NCBI RefSeq assembly: GCF_004793885.1
Contig: NZ_SRYG01000007.1
Coordinates: forward strand, 1-64,000
Source: Dubosiella muris
GTDB lineage: Bacteria > Bacillota_I > Bacilli_A > Erysipelotrichales > Erysipelotrichaceae
Length of the DNA stretch: 64,000 nt
Direction: 5' to 3'
The notes under the pieces were generated by a model. That model did not search any database, was not told the DNA's origin, and saw only the letters and a program-made list of their open reading frames with translations. Positions 51,507 to 60,749 of the stretch are shown one piece after another. Positions within the stretch are counted from its first letter, which is position 1. Each line of letters starts with the position of its first letter. The translations under genes were made by a program, and so were the position numbers.

Positions 51507-53390
51507 TCAAGACGCCTCGCCTTCCAGCTTCTCCATCTTTTCTTCCCACTCTTTCGTGTAGGCCGCGATCTCGTTGTGCTTTTCGTCGATTTGCGCGTCC
51601 AGCTCCTCCATCTTTCGATAGTCCTGATAGTATTCGGGCTCGAACCGCAGCTCGCGCAGCGCCTCCAAATCAACTTCCGCCTCCTCCAGCAGCTTTTCCA
51701 GCTTGGCGACCCGGTTTTTGAGCGCCTTGCTTTCGTTGAAAGAAAGCTTCTCCTGCTTGATTGGCGCCGGAGCCGCAACGGCTTCCCTGGCCGCTTCGAC
51801 AAGCGTGTGCTGCGCTTTCTTTTCAAGATATTCCTCGTAGCCGACGTTGTACACTTTGCTTGTGGCGCCCATTTCCATAATGCGGTTGGCCATCTTTTTT
51901 AAAAACATTCGATCGTGGCTGACGAATAAAATCGTTCCGTCGTACGCTTCCAGCGCTTTTTCAAGCGCCTCCTTGGCGGGAATGTCGAGGTGGTTGGTTG
52001 GCTCGTCGAGCAGTAGGACGTTGTCGTGGGCCAGCATCAGGCAAGCCAGGGCGAGCCGGACTTTTTCGCCGCCGGATAAATTGTACACTTCTTTGAACAC
52101 CTCGTCCTGGGTGAACAAAAAGCTGGCCAGCGTGTTGCGCAGCTGCGTCTGGTCGGTTTGCGGATACGCGTCCCACAACGTGTCCAGCACGGTTTGGCTG
52201 GAGGTGATTTGCGCGCTGTCCTGGTCGAAGTAGCCTAAGTCGATTTGATGGCCGAAATGAAAGCTGCCGCCCAGAGCCGGAAGTTTTTCGACGAGCGTCT
52301 TGATGAAGGTCGACTTTCCGATTCCGTTCGGACCGACAATGCCTAGACGATCGCCTTTCATGACGAGCAAATCGACTTCGCAAAGCGGATCGGTGTAGCC
52401 GATTTGCAGGTGGTCGACTTCCAAAACGCGTTTTCCGCCTTTGCGTCCGCTGGTGAAGCGGGCTTTGATCGCGCTTTGATCCGTTTTGACATCCTCGATT
52501 TTTTCCATCCGGTCCAAATACTTGATTTTGGATTGGGCGAAAGCCGCCTTGTTTTTTTTGTAGCGAAATTTTTCGATAAGAGCCGAAATGCGGGCGATTT
52601 CCTCCTGCTGGCGGACGAAGGCGTCATGGTTTCGCTCAATGTACTCCTCTTTCGCTTTGACATAGTGCGAATACGATCCGGGAAAGCGCATCGTTTTGCC
52701 AAACTCGATTTCGACGATCTCGTCCACCACGTGATCCAAAAACATCCGGTCGTGGCTGACGAGAATGACGGCGCCGGGATAGTGGCGCACATAGCCTTCC
52801 AGCCACTCGATCGACTCGATGTCAAGATGGTTCGTTGGCTCGTCCAGCAGTAAAACGTCCGGCTTGGTGAGCAGCAGCTTGACAAGCCCGATCCGGGTCC
52901 GTTGTCCGCTGGAAAACTCGCGAAGCTTTTTATGCAGATCGGCTTCTTCGAACTGAAAATGAAAAAACACGTTTTTTAGCTCGTATTCGTAATCGTATCC
53001 GCCAAGCGCTTCAAACCGGTTTTGCAGTTTCTCGTATTTTTCCAGCTGGGCGCTGGACGCGTCGTGCTCGAGCACAAGCGCCTGGCTTTCCAGACGGGCC
53101 TGCAAGGTGGTCAGCTCGTCGAAAACGGTGAGCAGCTCTTCGTACACGGTTCGCTCCTCGTCTTCAAACGTGATTTGGGACAAGTAGCCAATGCGCGTTC
53201 CGCTGGCGATCACGACCGAGCCTTGATCGGGCTCTTCCAAATGGCAGATCATTTTCAAAAGCGTCGTTTTTCCGCATCCATTGCGTCCAACGAGCGCGAT
53301 TTTCTCGTTTCCTTTGACGGTGAGCGAAGCGTCGGACAACACGTCCTGGGCTCCAAAAGATTTATATAGATGACTCGCTTGCAGCTTCAT
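51507..53390 (-). CDS. ABC-F family ATPase
   Basis: 627 residues from MKLQASHLYKSFGAQDVL (AGGAGG 9 nt upstream; a TTG three codons earlier touches the Shine-Dalgarno). Two nucleotide-binding domains without membrane spans: Walker A GRNGCGKTT and GPNGIGKST, signatures SSGQRTR and LSGGEKVR, and LLLDEPTNHLDI twice. A charged linker and a coiled-coil C-terminus follow. ABC-F proteins act on the ribosome in translation rescue or antibiotic protection; the subgroup is not resolved. Overlaps the upstream gene by 29 nt. Confidence 0.93.
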   Translation of the reverse strand: MKLQASHLYKSFGAQDVLSDASLTVKGNEKIALVGRNGCGKTTLLKMICHLEEPDQGSVVIASGTRIGYLSQITFEDEERTVYEELLTVFDELTTLQARLESQALVLEHDASSAQLEKYEKLQNRFEALGGYDYEYELKNVFFHFQFEEADLHKKLREFSSGQRTRIGLVKLLLTKPDVLLLDEPTNHLDIESIEWLEGYVRHYPGAVILVSHDRMFLDHVVDEIVEIEFGKTMRFPGSYSHYVKAKEEYIERNHDAFVRQQEEIARISALIEKFRYKKNKAAFAQSKIKYLDRMEKIEDVKTDQSAIKARFTSGRKGGKRVLEVDHLQIGYTDPLCEVDLLVMKGDRLGIVGPNGIGKSTFIKTLVEKLPALGGSFHFGHQIDLGYFDQDSAQITSSQTVLDTLWDAYPQTDQTQLRNTLASFLFTQDEVFKEVYNLSGGEKVRLALACLMLAHDNVLLLDEPTNHLDIPAKEALEKALEAYDGTILFVSHDRMFLKKMANRIMEMGATSKVYNVGYEEYLEKKAQHTLVEAAREAVAAPAPIKQEKLSFNESKALKNRVAKLEKLLEEAEVDLEALRELRFEPEYYQDYRKMEELDAQIDEKHNEIAAYTKEWEEKMEKLEGEAS

Positions 53391-54726
53391 CCGAATCAAC
53401 CTCCTTTAATTGAAAATACGAGGCAAGACCTTGCGCGAGCGACTTGGCGATCTTGTCCTGGTTGGCCTGGTAGTAGTCCACGCTATCGCTGCTGGCGATG
53501 TTGGCGTATTCGAACATCAAGCCGTACATGCCGTCGTGGCTGGCGTACGTTCCGTTGCCGACCTGGTTGTATTGTCCGGCGTACGTCGCCTTCCCTCCGC
53601 TTTCGCGGATGGCGGGATTGATCGTAAACGGCGTGACGTTGTACTCGTTGTCCACGATGTTCGTGTCAAAGATGACGCCATTGGCCAGCAAGTCGGTTGT
53701 CGTGTATGGATAGTCGAGCTCGATGCCGTTTTGCGTCATGATGTAGGCCATCTCGTTGGCGAGCGAGGCGTTGGTCAGCGGCGAAACGATAAAGAACGGC
53801 CGGTTGACACTCTCTTCATCGCACATCGACAAATTCAGGAACACCTTCGCTTGATGCTCATAGCCTTGCCCGACGCGTCCGTTCTCGCCGTAGTAGCTTG
53901 GCGTGGAGTCCGGATTCCGGCTGATGAGCACTTTGAGGCCATAGCGCTCCAACTCGGTTTTGACTTTCTGGGCCAGCTCGTAAGATGCCTGCGCCTCGCT
54001 GATTTGGCCGCTGGCGAACCCCGGCTCCAGTTCCTGGGTCAGCTCGTTGAAGACGTTGCCGCTCGGGTCGATGACCACGTCGACGATCTCGCTTTGCGGA
54101 ATCGTGTCTTTCACGACTAAAAACGCGTAGTTGTTAGCAAGCTCCACATTGAATTTGCGGAAAATGTCTTTATCCGCTTCCAAGGTGATGTTTTTGACTT
54201 TTCCGCCGCGGCGCATCGTGACAAGCGGCTTGGATGTGAACGCTTTGTCAAAATAAACCCGCTTTTTGATGTACTGGTCGTAAATGAACACCTCATAGGC
54301 GCCTTCGTCGAGCTGCCCAAGCGGGATCGCGCCATCCGCGCTGCCGGAAAACGTAAAATTGTATTCTTTTCCTGTTTCAATGTTGCGCAACACGAGCGCT
54401 TTGCCCATGAACGGATCGAGGTTTTCCTGCTCGGCGTCGTACGGGTTGCCGAACATCGAAAGCGTTTCTCCGTAAAACAAGTAGTCTTGCGCTTTGTATT
54501 CGTTGTCAAACTGGCGCTCGACTTCGCCCCGGATCGTGCTGGTGTCGATAGTTTCAATGTAGTCCTGCGTGATTTTGTCCAGCTCGTTTGGCTTGTTGCA
54601 ATAAACGAAACCCAAAATAAGCAAGGCGGCGACGGCCAGGACGATGCCTACCCAGTGCCGCGGTGTCAGCGATTCAATTTTTTTCTTTATCTTCGACCCT
54701 TTCGGGATTTTTTTTACTTTTTTCAT
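53362..54726 (-). CDS. Membrane-anchored amidase_3-like protein without zinc ligands
   Basis: 454 residues with one membrane helix at about 25-43 and the rest outside. A novel region (about 50-205) precedes a domain that follows the N-acetylmuramoyl-L-alanine amidase fold: VVIDPSGN (220) stands where VIDPGHGG is expected, VFLNLSMCDEE (295-305) where LFISIHAN is expected, and YGLMFEYANI near 410 at the end. Both zinc histidines are gone, so I infer a non-catalytic, perhaps glycan-binding or regulatory, pseudoenzyme. Shares an overlap with the ABC-F gene. Confidence 0.75.
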   Translation of the reverse strand: MKKVKKIPKGSKIKKKIESLTPRHWVGIVLAVAALLILGFVYCNKPNELDKITQDYIETIDTSTIRGEVERQFDNEYKAQDYLFYGETLSMFGNPYDAEQENLDPFMGKALVLRNIETGKEYNFTFSGSADGAIPLGQLDEGAYEVFIYDQYIKKRVYFDKAFTSKPLVTMRRGGKVKNITLEADKDIFRKFNVELANNYAFLVVKDTIPQSEIVDVVIDPSGNVFNELTQELEPGFASGQISEAQASYELAQKVKTELERYGLKVLISRNPDSTPSYYGENGRVGQGYEHQAKVFLNLSMCDEESVNRPFFIVSPLTNASLANEMAYIMTQNGIELDYPYTTTDLLANGVIFDTNIVDNEYNVTPFTINPAIRESGGKATYAGQYNQVGNGTYASHDGMYGLMFEYANIASSDSVDYYQANQDKIAKSLAQGLASYFQLKEVDSDEAASESSI

Positions 54727-54770
54727 GCTTCAATTCATCGTCCTCGCGGACGAATTTCCCCTTGGCTTTA

Positions 54771-54779
54771 AGTATAACA
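54771..54779 (-). promoter_or_regulatory. Extended -10 promoter of the amidase_3-like gene
   Basis: Minus strand TGTTATACT, an extended -10 without a clear -35. Confidence 0.55.
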
Positions 54780-54864
54780 GTTAATTTTTCTTTTGCGAAT
54801 GGAACATGCAGAAATAAGAAAGAGAATCCTTTTATTTTTATTTTCTTTTCGTTAAGATAAAGGT

Positions 54865-55986
54865 ATGGCAAAAATCAATCGAAAAAAACAAATTCGCAAT
54901 TTGGCCTTTTTGGGGCTGGCGCTTGCATGCGTCGCGGCGGCTGGCTTTGGCTTGTCGCGCCTTGGAAGGACAAAGGACGAACCCAAACAAAAACAAGACA
55001 AAAAAGAAGAAAGAGCGTATGAGCCGCTCACCGCCGCGCAATACGCCAAGGCGAACGTCAACGAGCTCGGCAACGTGCCGATCATGATGTACCACGGCAT
55101 TCAAAACATGAGCAACGCGGACACCGCCTATACAGGCGGCAACATCGACGTGGACGGCTACCAGCGGACGGCCGAGGCGTTTCGCAACGATTTGCGGTTT
55201 TACTACGACCAGGGCTACCGCATGATTCGTTTGAGCGACTACGTGGATGGCAATGTCGATGTCGAACCGGGAAAGAGCCCGCTCATTTTAACGTTTGACG
55301 ACGGCCTCGACAACAACATCCTCGTGACCGGTCTGGACAAGGACGGCAACATCGAGATCGACCCCAACAGCGCCGTCGGCATTTTGGAGGCGTTCAAAAA
55401 GGAGCATCCGGACATGAACGTGACGGCGACGTTTTTCGTGAACCAGGGGTTGTTTTCGCAACCGGAATACAACGAGAAGATCTTGAAATGGCTCGTGGAG
55501 CATGGCTACGACGTGGGCAACCACACGATGAACCATCCCGATTTTTTAACGATCGACCAGGCGCAAACCGAGCAGGAAGTCGGCGGCGTTTACGAAAAGC
55601 TGGAGGAAATCATTCCGGGAAAATACGTGCCAATCGTGGCGCTGCCGTTTGGCTCGCCTTACGATTTGGAGCATCCGAACATGGCTTCCATTTTCCAGGG
55701 AACGTTCAACGGCAAGCCGTATACGACCAAGAGCACGCTGCAAGTGGCGTGGGAGGCGGACGCTTCCCCGTATTCGAACGCGTTCAACCCGACGTTTTTA
55801 AAACGCATCCGCGCTTACGACAACAACGGCGAGAACTTCGACATTCAAATGAATTTCGACCGGCTGAACACGTCGCGCTACATTTCGGACGGCGATCCGG
55901 ACACGATCGTCTATCCGGAATCCGAGCAAGCCAGTCTGGGGGAAACGTATGGAAAGAAGCCGATTCCCTACACGCCGGCTGAATAA
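54865..55986 (+). CDS. Polysaccharide deacetylase family protein
   Basis: 373 residues. N-terminal anchor helix (about 10-29) followed by a charged linker. NodB domain: VPIMMYHGI near 75, LTFDDGLDNN near 137 (catalytic/metal Asp pair), HTMNH near 215 (HxxxH) and ALPFGSP near 255. Probably removes acetyl groups from wall or secreted glycans at the cell surface. Divergent from the degenerate amidase, another envelope protein. Confidence 0.9.
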   Translation: MAKINRKKQIRNLAFLGLALACVAAAGFGLSRLGRTKDEPKQKQDKKEERAYEPLTAAQYAKANVNELGNVPIMMYHGIQNMSNADTAYTGGNIDVDGYQRTAEAFRNDLRFYYDQGYRMIRLSDYVDGNVDVEPGKSPLILTFDDGLDNNILVTGLDKDGNIEIDPNSAVGILEAFKKEHPDMNVTATFFVNQGLFSQPEYNEKILKWLVEHGYDVGNHTMNHPDFLTIDQAQTEQEVGGVYEKLEEIIPGKYVPIVALPFGSPYDLEHPNMASIFQGTFNGKPYTTKSTLQVAWEADASPYSNAFNPTFLKRIRAYDNNGENFDIQMNFDRLNTSRYISDGDPDTIVYPESEQASLGETYGKKPIPYTPAE

Positions 55987-55990
55987 TCAA

Positions 55991-56020
55991 AAGACCATCG
56001 CGCGATGGTCCTTTTCTTTT
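55991..56020. terminator. Bidirectional terminator
   Basis: GACCATCG/CGATGGTC stem with flanking A and T runs, between convergent genes. Confidence 0.85.
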
Positions 56021-57419
56021 ACATGCGGGATCCGTTAGTTGCAATGACGTTTTGATACCACGCGAAGCTGTCTTTTTTGACGCGTTGCAGCGTTTTGAGA
56101 TCTTTCTCCTGGCGGTCGATGTACACGAAGCCGTACCGCTTTTGATAGCCCTGGTGCGTGCTGACCAGATCCATGAACGCCCATGGACAATACCCGATCA
56201 AATCGACGCCGTCGCTGAACGCGAGGCGGGCCTGTTCGAAGTGGCGACGCAAGTAGTCGACGCGGTAGGCGTCGTGCACGGTGCCGTCGTCTTCGAGCGC
56301 ATCCCTTGCGCCGATGCCGTTTTCGGTAATGAGGATGGGCAAATGGTAGCGGTCGTACACGCGGCGCAGCGTCGTGCGCAAACCGACGCTGTCGATTTGC
56401 CAGCCAAACTCGGTCGTTTCGAGCAAGTCGTTCGTCTCGGCCCGGTACACCCCTTCCTCGCCGACCATTGTCTGCTGGTCGCCGTTGCGCGGCGCCCGGT
56501 CATGCCCGTCGTTTTTGGCGGCGGACACGGTCGCGGTGGCGTAGTAGTTGACGCCGAGAAAATCGGGTTTGGCGCTTGCCAAAAGATCCATGTCGCCGGC
56601 TTCCATGCGGGGAACGAGTTCTTTTTCCTCCATATACGCCCACGCGATCGGGTTGTAGACGCCTTTGACGGCGACGTCCAAATACAGCCAGTTGCGGATG
56701 GCTTCCCAGTTGTCGGCGGCGACGACATCTTCGGGTTTGCACGTTTTCGGATACACGGCGATGATGTTCGGGGCCGGGCCGATTTTGCCTTCGGGCACGA
56801 GTTCATGGCATAGATTAGTCGCGATCGCGCCCGCCAAAAGCATGTGGTGGTTTTGCTGGTAAAGCTCTTTGTTCGTTGGCGTCTTGCCTGGATTCATCGC
56901 GGCGGGATGGTTGATCATGACGTTTTGCTCGTTGATGGTCAGCCAGTATTTCACTTTGTCGCCGTACTCCTGAAACAGGGTTTTGGCGTATTGCGCGAAC
57001 GCGTCGATCGTTTCCCGGTTGCTCCAGCCGCCGTTTTCATACAGGGCGAGCGGCAAATCGAAGTGGTACAAGGTCACGACGGGCTCGATGCCGCTGGCGA
57101 CGAGTCGGTCGATGAGCGTGTGGTAAAACGCGACGCCTTCCGGATTGATTTCCCCTTTCCCTTTTGGAAAGATCCGGCTCCACGAAATGGAGAACCGGTA
57201 CGCCTTGAGGCCAAGCTCCTTCATGAGCGCCACGTCCTCCTCGACGTGGTGGTAGTGGTCGCTGGCAACCGAGAAGTCGGAAAGATCGGCGGGATGGTGC
57301 AGATCCTGGATGGATGGCCCTTTGCCGTGGCTCTCGCTGGCCCCTTCGACCTGGTAGGCGGATGTGGACGCGCCCCATAAAAAGTCGTTTGGAAATGGTT
57401 TTGGTGTGGTGTGGAACAT
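56019..57419 (-). CDS. bglA: 6-phospho-beta-glucosidase (GH1)
   Basis: 466 residues. Acid/base Glu in WLTINEQNVM (near 170) and nucleophile in ILITENGIGARD (near 360). LLWGASTSAYQVEGA-type N-terminus (here DFLWGASTSAYQVEGAS). TINEQN instead of TFNEP distinguishes it from the other GH1 of the window. It lies 4 nt after the beta-glucoside PTS gene and should cleave the phosphorylated glycoside that it imports. Confidence 0.94.
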   Translation of the reverse strand: MFHTTPKPFPNDFLWGASTSAYQVEGASESHGKGPSIQDLHHPADLSDFSVASDHYHHVEEDVALMKELGLKAYRFSISWSRIFPKGKGEINPEGVAFYHTLIDRLVASGIEPVVTLYHFDLPLALYENGGWSNRETIDAFAQYAKTLFQEYGDKVKYWLTINEQNVMINHPAAMNPGKTPTNKELYQQNHHMLLAGAIATNLCHELVPEGKIGPAPNIIAVYPKTCKPEDVVAADNWEAIRNWLYLDVAVKGVYNPIAWAYMEEKELVPRMEAGDMDLLASAKPDFLGVNYYATATVSAAKNDGHDRAPRNGDQQTMVGEEGVYRAETNDLLETTEFGWQIDSVGLRTTLRRVYDRYHLPILITENGIGARDALEDDGTVHDAYRVDYLRRHFEQARLAFSDGVDLIGYCPWAFMDLVSTHQGYQKRYGFVYIDRQEKDLKTLQRVKKDSFAWYQNVIATNGSRM

Positions 57420-57423
57420 AAAC

Positions 57424-59280
57424 TTACCCCTTTCTTTTCAAGACGTCCTGCCCGGCTTCAACGCGGCCCTGCCCGACGAGTTCGATGTCTTCATACATAG
57501 CGGAATTGGTGACGATGACCATCGTCTGCGTATTGTATCCTTCCTGTTCAATGGCTTCGCGGTCGAAATGGACGAGCGGTTGTCCGGCTTGGACGTGTTC
57601 GCCTTGCTCGACAAACGTTTCGAAGTGTTTTCCGTTGAGTTCGACGGTGTTGATGCCGATGTGGATCAAAATTTCCATGCCGTCTTCGGCCGTGATGCCA
57701 ATGGCGTGCTTGCTTGGAAACAGCGCGCTAACCATGCCGTCGACCGGTGAGAACACGTCGCCGGATTCCGGTTCGATGACGAGTCCTTTGCCGAGCGCCT
57801 CGCTGGCGAACGCTTCATCTTTGGCTTGCGAGAGCGGTTTGACAAGACCGGCTAGCGGCGCGGCGGCGACGCCGGGTTTCGTATGCGTCTGGATAGCTTC
57901 GATCGTTTTCGCTTCCTGTCCCTTTTCTGCATGGAGCGAGAAGATGTAGGTGAGCGCAGCGGAGACGACGCAGCTGATGACGATGGCGATGATGATGTTG
58001 TAGAAGAACGTCATCGTGTTGTCGCCGATGTACAAGAGCACGGCGGGCAGGCCGCTCGATCCGGTGGCGAAGCGGTGGGTGTGCGTCAGGCCGGCGTACA
58101 ATCCGCCGCACGCGCCGCCGATCATGCTGGCGACAAGCGGATATTTCTTAGGCAGGTTCACACCGTAGAGGAGCGGTTCGGTGATGCCCATGTACGCGGT
58201 GATAAAGCCGGATGTGGCGATTTGTTTTTCCTTTTTGTTTTTGGTGCGTAAGGCGACGACCAGTCCCGCGGACGCCTGAGCCATGTTGGAGCAGACGCAT
58301 CCGGGTCCAAAGATGGAGTCGTAGCCGAGGTTGGCCATTTGCATGACGCCTAGAGGCGCGACGCCGTTGTGGATGCCGAACATGACCATGACAGGCAGCA
58401 GCCCGCCGATGAGCAACGCGGGCGCCCAGGCGGCGTTTTCAGCCAGGTAGTTGAAGACGACGGCGAGCCACGATCCGACAATGTTGCCAAGTGGCCCAAG
58501 CACCGAGAACGCGAGCGTTCCCATGATGAGGAAGACGAGCAATGGCACGAAGACGAGGTTGATGGCTTTAGGCACGACGCGGTTGAGCCACTTTTCAACG
58601 TACGACTGCACGAAGACGATCAGCAGGATCGGGATGACGCTGTTGGCGTAGCTGACAAGCGGGAACGGGATGATTTCAAAGAAGCGCACCCCTTCCTGGG
58701 CGGTTACGAACGCGTTCCATGTCGGGTGCATGAGGATGCAGGCGACGCCGGCGGCCAGGATCGGATTGCATTTGAGCTTCTGGGCTTCGGTGAACGCGAG
58801 CAGGACCGGCAGGAAGTAGAAGATCGCGTCGGCGAACATGTTGAGCAGCGCGTACGTTTGCGACTCGTTGGAGATGAGTTTGAAGACGACGAGCAGCGCG
58901 AGCACGGCTTTGACCATACCGGCTCCGGAGAGCGCGGGGATGATGGGCTGGAACGTGCCGGCCACGAAGTCGATGATCGTGTTGACGATGCCCTTCTTTT
59001 CGACGGGCTGGCTGTCGTTTCCTTTTTTGAGGTCGACTTTCTTTTCGATTTCCTCGAAGACGTCGGCGACGTGGGTGCCGATGACGACTTGGTAGACGCC
59101 GGCGTTGATCATGACTTTGGCGACGCCGTCCATCGCTTCGAGCGCTTTCGTGTCGGCTTTCGATTCGTCTTTGAGTTTGAAGCGAAGCCGGGTCTGGCAG
59201 TGATACACATCGTTGATGTTTTCTTTTCCGCCGACTTTTTCAATGATTTGTTCGGCGAGCTGGGTGTACTTTTTCGACAT
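57424..59280 (-). CDS. bglP: Beta-glucoside PTS transporter, IIBCA
   Basis: 618 residues from MSKKYTQLAEQII. IIB at 1-90 with the phosphorylated Cys28 in YHCQTRL; IIC membrane domain about 100-445; IIA about 475-610, with SKHAIGI and the active His540 in ILIHIGINTVEL. Domain order IIB-IIC-IIA is that of BglF/BglP-type transporters. Imports and phosphorylates beta-glucosides. Cotranscribed with the downstream GH1; a cre site and an RpiR gene lie upstream. Confidence 0.94.
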   Translation of the reverse strand: MSKKYTQLAEQIIEKVGGKENINDVYHCQTRLRFKLKDESKADTKALEAMDGVAKVMINAGVYQVVIGTHVADVFEEIEKKVDLKKGNDSQPVEKKGIVNTIIDFVAGTFQPIIPALSGAGMVKAVLALLVVFKLISNESQTYALLNMFADAIFYFLPVLLAFTEAQKLKCNPILAAGVACILMHPTWNAFVTAQEGVRFFEIIPFPLVSYANSVIPILLIVFVQSYVEKWLNRVVPKAINLVFVPLLVFLIMGTLAFSVLGPLGNIVGSWLAVVFNYLAENAAWAPALLIGGLLPVMVMFGIHNGVAPLGVMQMANLGYDSIFGPGCVCSNMAQASAGLVVALRTKNKKEKQIATSGFITAYMGITEPLLYGVNLPKKYPLVASMIGGACGGLYAGLTHTHRFATGSSGLPAVLLYIGDNTMTFFYNIIIAIVISCVVSAALTYIFSLHAEKGQEAKTIEAIQTHTKPGVAAAPLAGLVKPLSQAKDEAFASEALGKGLVIEPESGDVFSPVDGMVSALFPSKHAIGITAEDGMEILIHIGINTVELNGKHFETFVEQGEHVQAGQPLVHFDREAIEQEGYNTQTMVIVTNSAMYEDIELVGQGRVEAGQDVLKRKG

Positions 59281-59370
59281 AATTTTTTTCCTCTCTTTGT
59301 TGACACCCATAAAATACCAAAGGAAAACAGCGGAGAAAACAGACGAAGGAGCACTTAAAACTTTGTTTTA

Positions 59371-59384
59371 TGAAAACGATTTCA
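59371..59384. promoter_or_regulatory. Catabolite-responsive element (cre)
   Basis: TGAAAACGATTTCA fits the CcpA consensus TGWNANCGNTNWCA at every position, on both strands. It lies in the leader region of the PTS-GH1 operon, expected to repress it when a preferred sugar is present. Confidence 0.78.
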
Positions 59385-59410
59385 GCGCGGTCTTTTGACG
59401 AAACTTCGCG

Positions 59411-59444
59411 AAAAAAAAACACCAATCATTCTTTGAGATCGGTG
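59411..59444 (-). terminator. Terminator after the RpiR gene
   Basis: CACCGATC/GATTGGTG (one G-T pair) with a 9-nt loop and a long T run; it overlaps the stop codon. Confidence 0.82.
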
Positions 59445-60304
59445 TTTTTGAGGCGCCCTTGTTCGAGCTGTCTTGCGCTGCGCTGGCGGTACGCGTCGTT
59501 TTTTTCGTACTGGCGTTCGAAGACGGACGCGAACAGGACGTTGAATACGTAGTTGAGCGATTCCTCGGTCGAGAAATTGGCAACTTTGGTGTAGAGGCGC
59601 TCGCGCGAGCACATGGTCAGGATCGTGTCGGTGCTTTGGCGCAGCAAGTTGTCGCCCCCGCTTGTGATGCCGATGAGCGGGACGTTGTTTTCGCGTAAAT
59701 ACGGCACGATGTTGAGGGGCTCGACGCTGGCGTTGTTGCCGGAATACGACACGATGATGGCGACGTCGTGCTGGTCGAGGCGCATGGCTTGCATGCCCAT
59801 TTCCCGGGAATTGGAAATTTCAACGACTTTGCCGATGGAGAGCATCTTGCGGCGAAAGAGTTCGGCGACGCCGGTGTTGGGCGAGATGCCGAAGATCATG
59901 ACGCGGCGGGCGCGGACGATCAAATTCGTGCAGCGAACGACCTGGTCGAGGTCGAGATGGTCGCGTGTGTCTTCGATCGTTTTGATTTGCAGGCTGGCGA
60001 TCTTGGTGGCGATGTCGCTGGTCGTGTCCCCTTTTTGAAACGGATAGTTGAAGTCGACATCGGCCATTTCCTTTTCGACTTGCCCTTCCCGAATCAAATC
60101 TTTTTTGAGGTCTTTCCATCCTTCGTAGCCAAGCGTTTTGGCGAACCGGACGATGGATGCCTTGGATGTGTACGTGTGGGTGGCGATTTCCTGGATCGAA
60201 TACGTGTGGATCGTGTCCATGTTTTTTAAGATAAACTCGCCAATGTTTTTGCGGCCGTCATCGTACGTGACGACGAGCTCTTCGACTTTTTGAATTAGAA
60301 ACAT
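59426..60304 (-). CDS. MurR/RpiR family transcriptional regulator
   Basis: 292 residues from MFLIQKVEELV. N-terminal helix-turn-helix (YSIQEIATHTYTSKASIVRFAKTLGY, about 32-57) and a C-terminal SIS domain (MIFGISPNTGVAELF and VAIIVSYSGNNASVEP) that binds sugar phosphate. Located directly upstream of the beta-glucoside PTS operon, so it probably senses the phosphorylated substrate and controls that operon. AAGGGGAAG precedes the ATG. Confidence 0.92.
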   Translation of the reverse strand: MFLIQKVEELVVTYDDGRKNIGEFILKNMDTIHTYSIQEIATHTYTSKASIVRFAKTLGYEGWKDLKKDLIREGQVEKEMADVDFNYPFQKGDTTSDIATKIASLQIKTIEDTRDHLDLDQVVRCTNLIVRARRVMIFGISPNTGVAELFRRKMLSIGKVVEISNSREMGMQAMRLDQHDVAIIVSYSGNNASVEPLNIVPYLRENNVPLIGITSGGDNLLRQSTDTILTMCSRERLYTKVANFSTEESLNYVFNVLFASVFERQYEKNDAYRQRSARQLEQGRLKNTDLKE

Positions 60305-60341
60305 ATCTTCTTCCCCTTTATTTTTTTCTATCCCTGTTCTG

Positions 60342-60369
60342 ATTTTAGCGGATATGGGTTGAAAAACAA
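60342..60369 (-). promoter_or_regulatory. Promoter of the RpiR gene
   Basis: Minus strand TTGTTT, 16-nt spacer, TAAAAT. Confidence 0.65.
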
Positions 60370-60478
60370 GGGATTTTATCAAAGATACTTTCTAGCATTT
60401 TTTAATAACTTGTTTTTGTCTATGAATATCGCATCAGAAAAAGCGAGAATTGTCAATTAGGACTTCTTACATATTCCT

Positions 60479-60694
60479 CTAATCCTTGGCGTGTACTATA
60501 CCTAAAGAATCTAAAGCTCTTGTGTAAGATATGTATTTTTCATTGTTTGACATTTCATCTGTAAAACTCAAAACATATTCAAATTCTAAACCTTTTTCCT
60601 CTCCATAAGTAAATTCTTCTTTATTGCTATTTATGATTTTTTGAATATTATCTCTATTTTTATAAATTAAAATGGCACATCTAGCTCGAGGATT
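60479..60694 (-). pseudogene. C-terminal fragment of a superfamily-1 (UvrD-like) helicase
   Basis: About 71 codons open between TAA (60695-60697) and TAG (60479-60481), with no usable start. The translation includes CAILIYKNRDNIQKI and KGLEFEYVLSF, then NNEKYISYTRALDSLGIV. KGLEFEYV and YTRALDSL correspond to the late helicase motifs V and VI (KGLEFD.V and Y.A.TRA). Everything upstream is missing, so this is a decayed remnant at the left edge of the A+T-rich island. Family is inferred from these short motifs. Confidence 0.55.
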
Positions 60695-60749
60695 TTAATT
60701 CCTGAGAAGAGCAGTCAAATTGATCAATCATTTCTCTATAACTCTCTCA

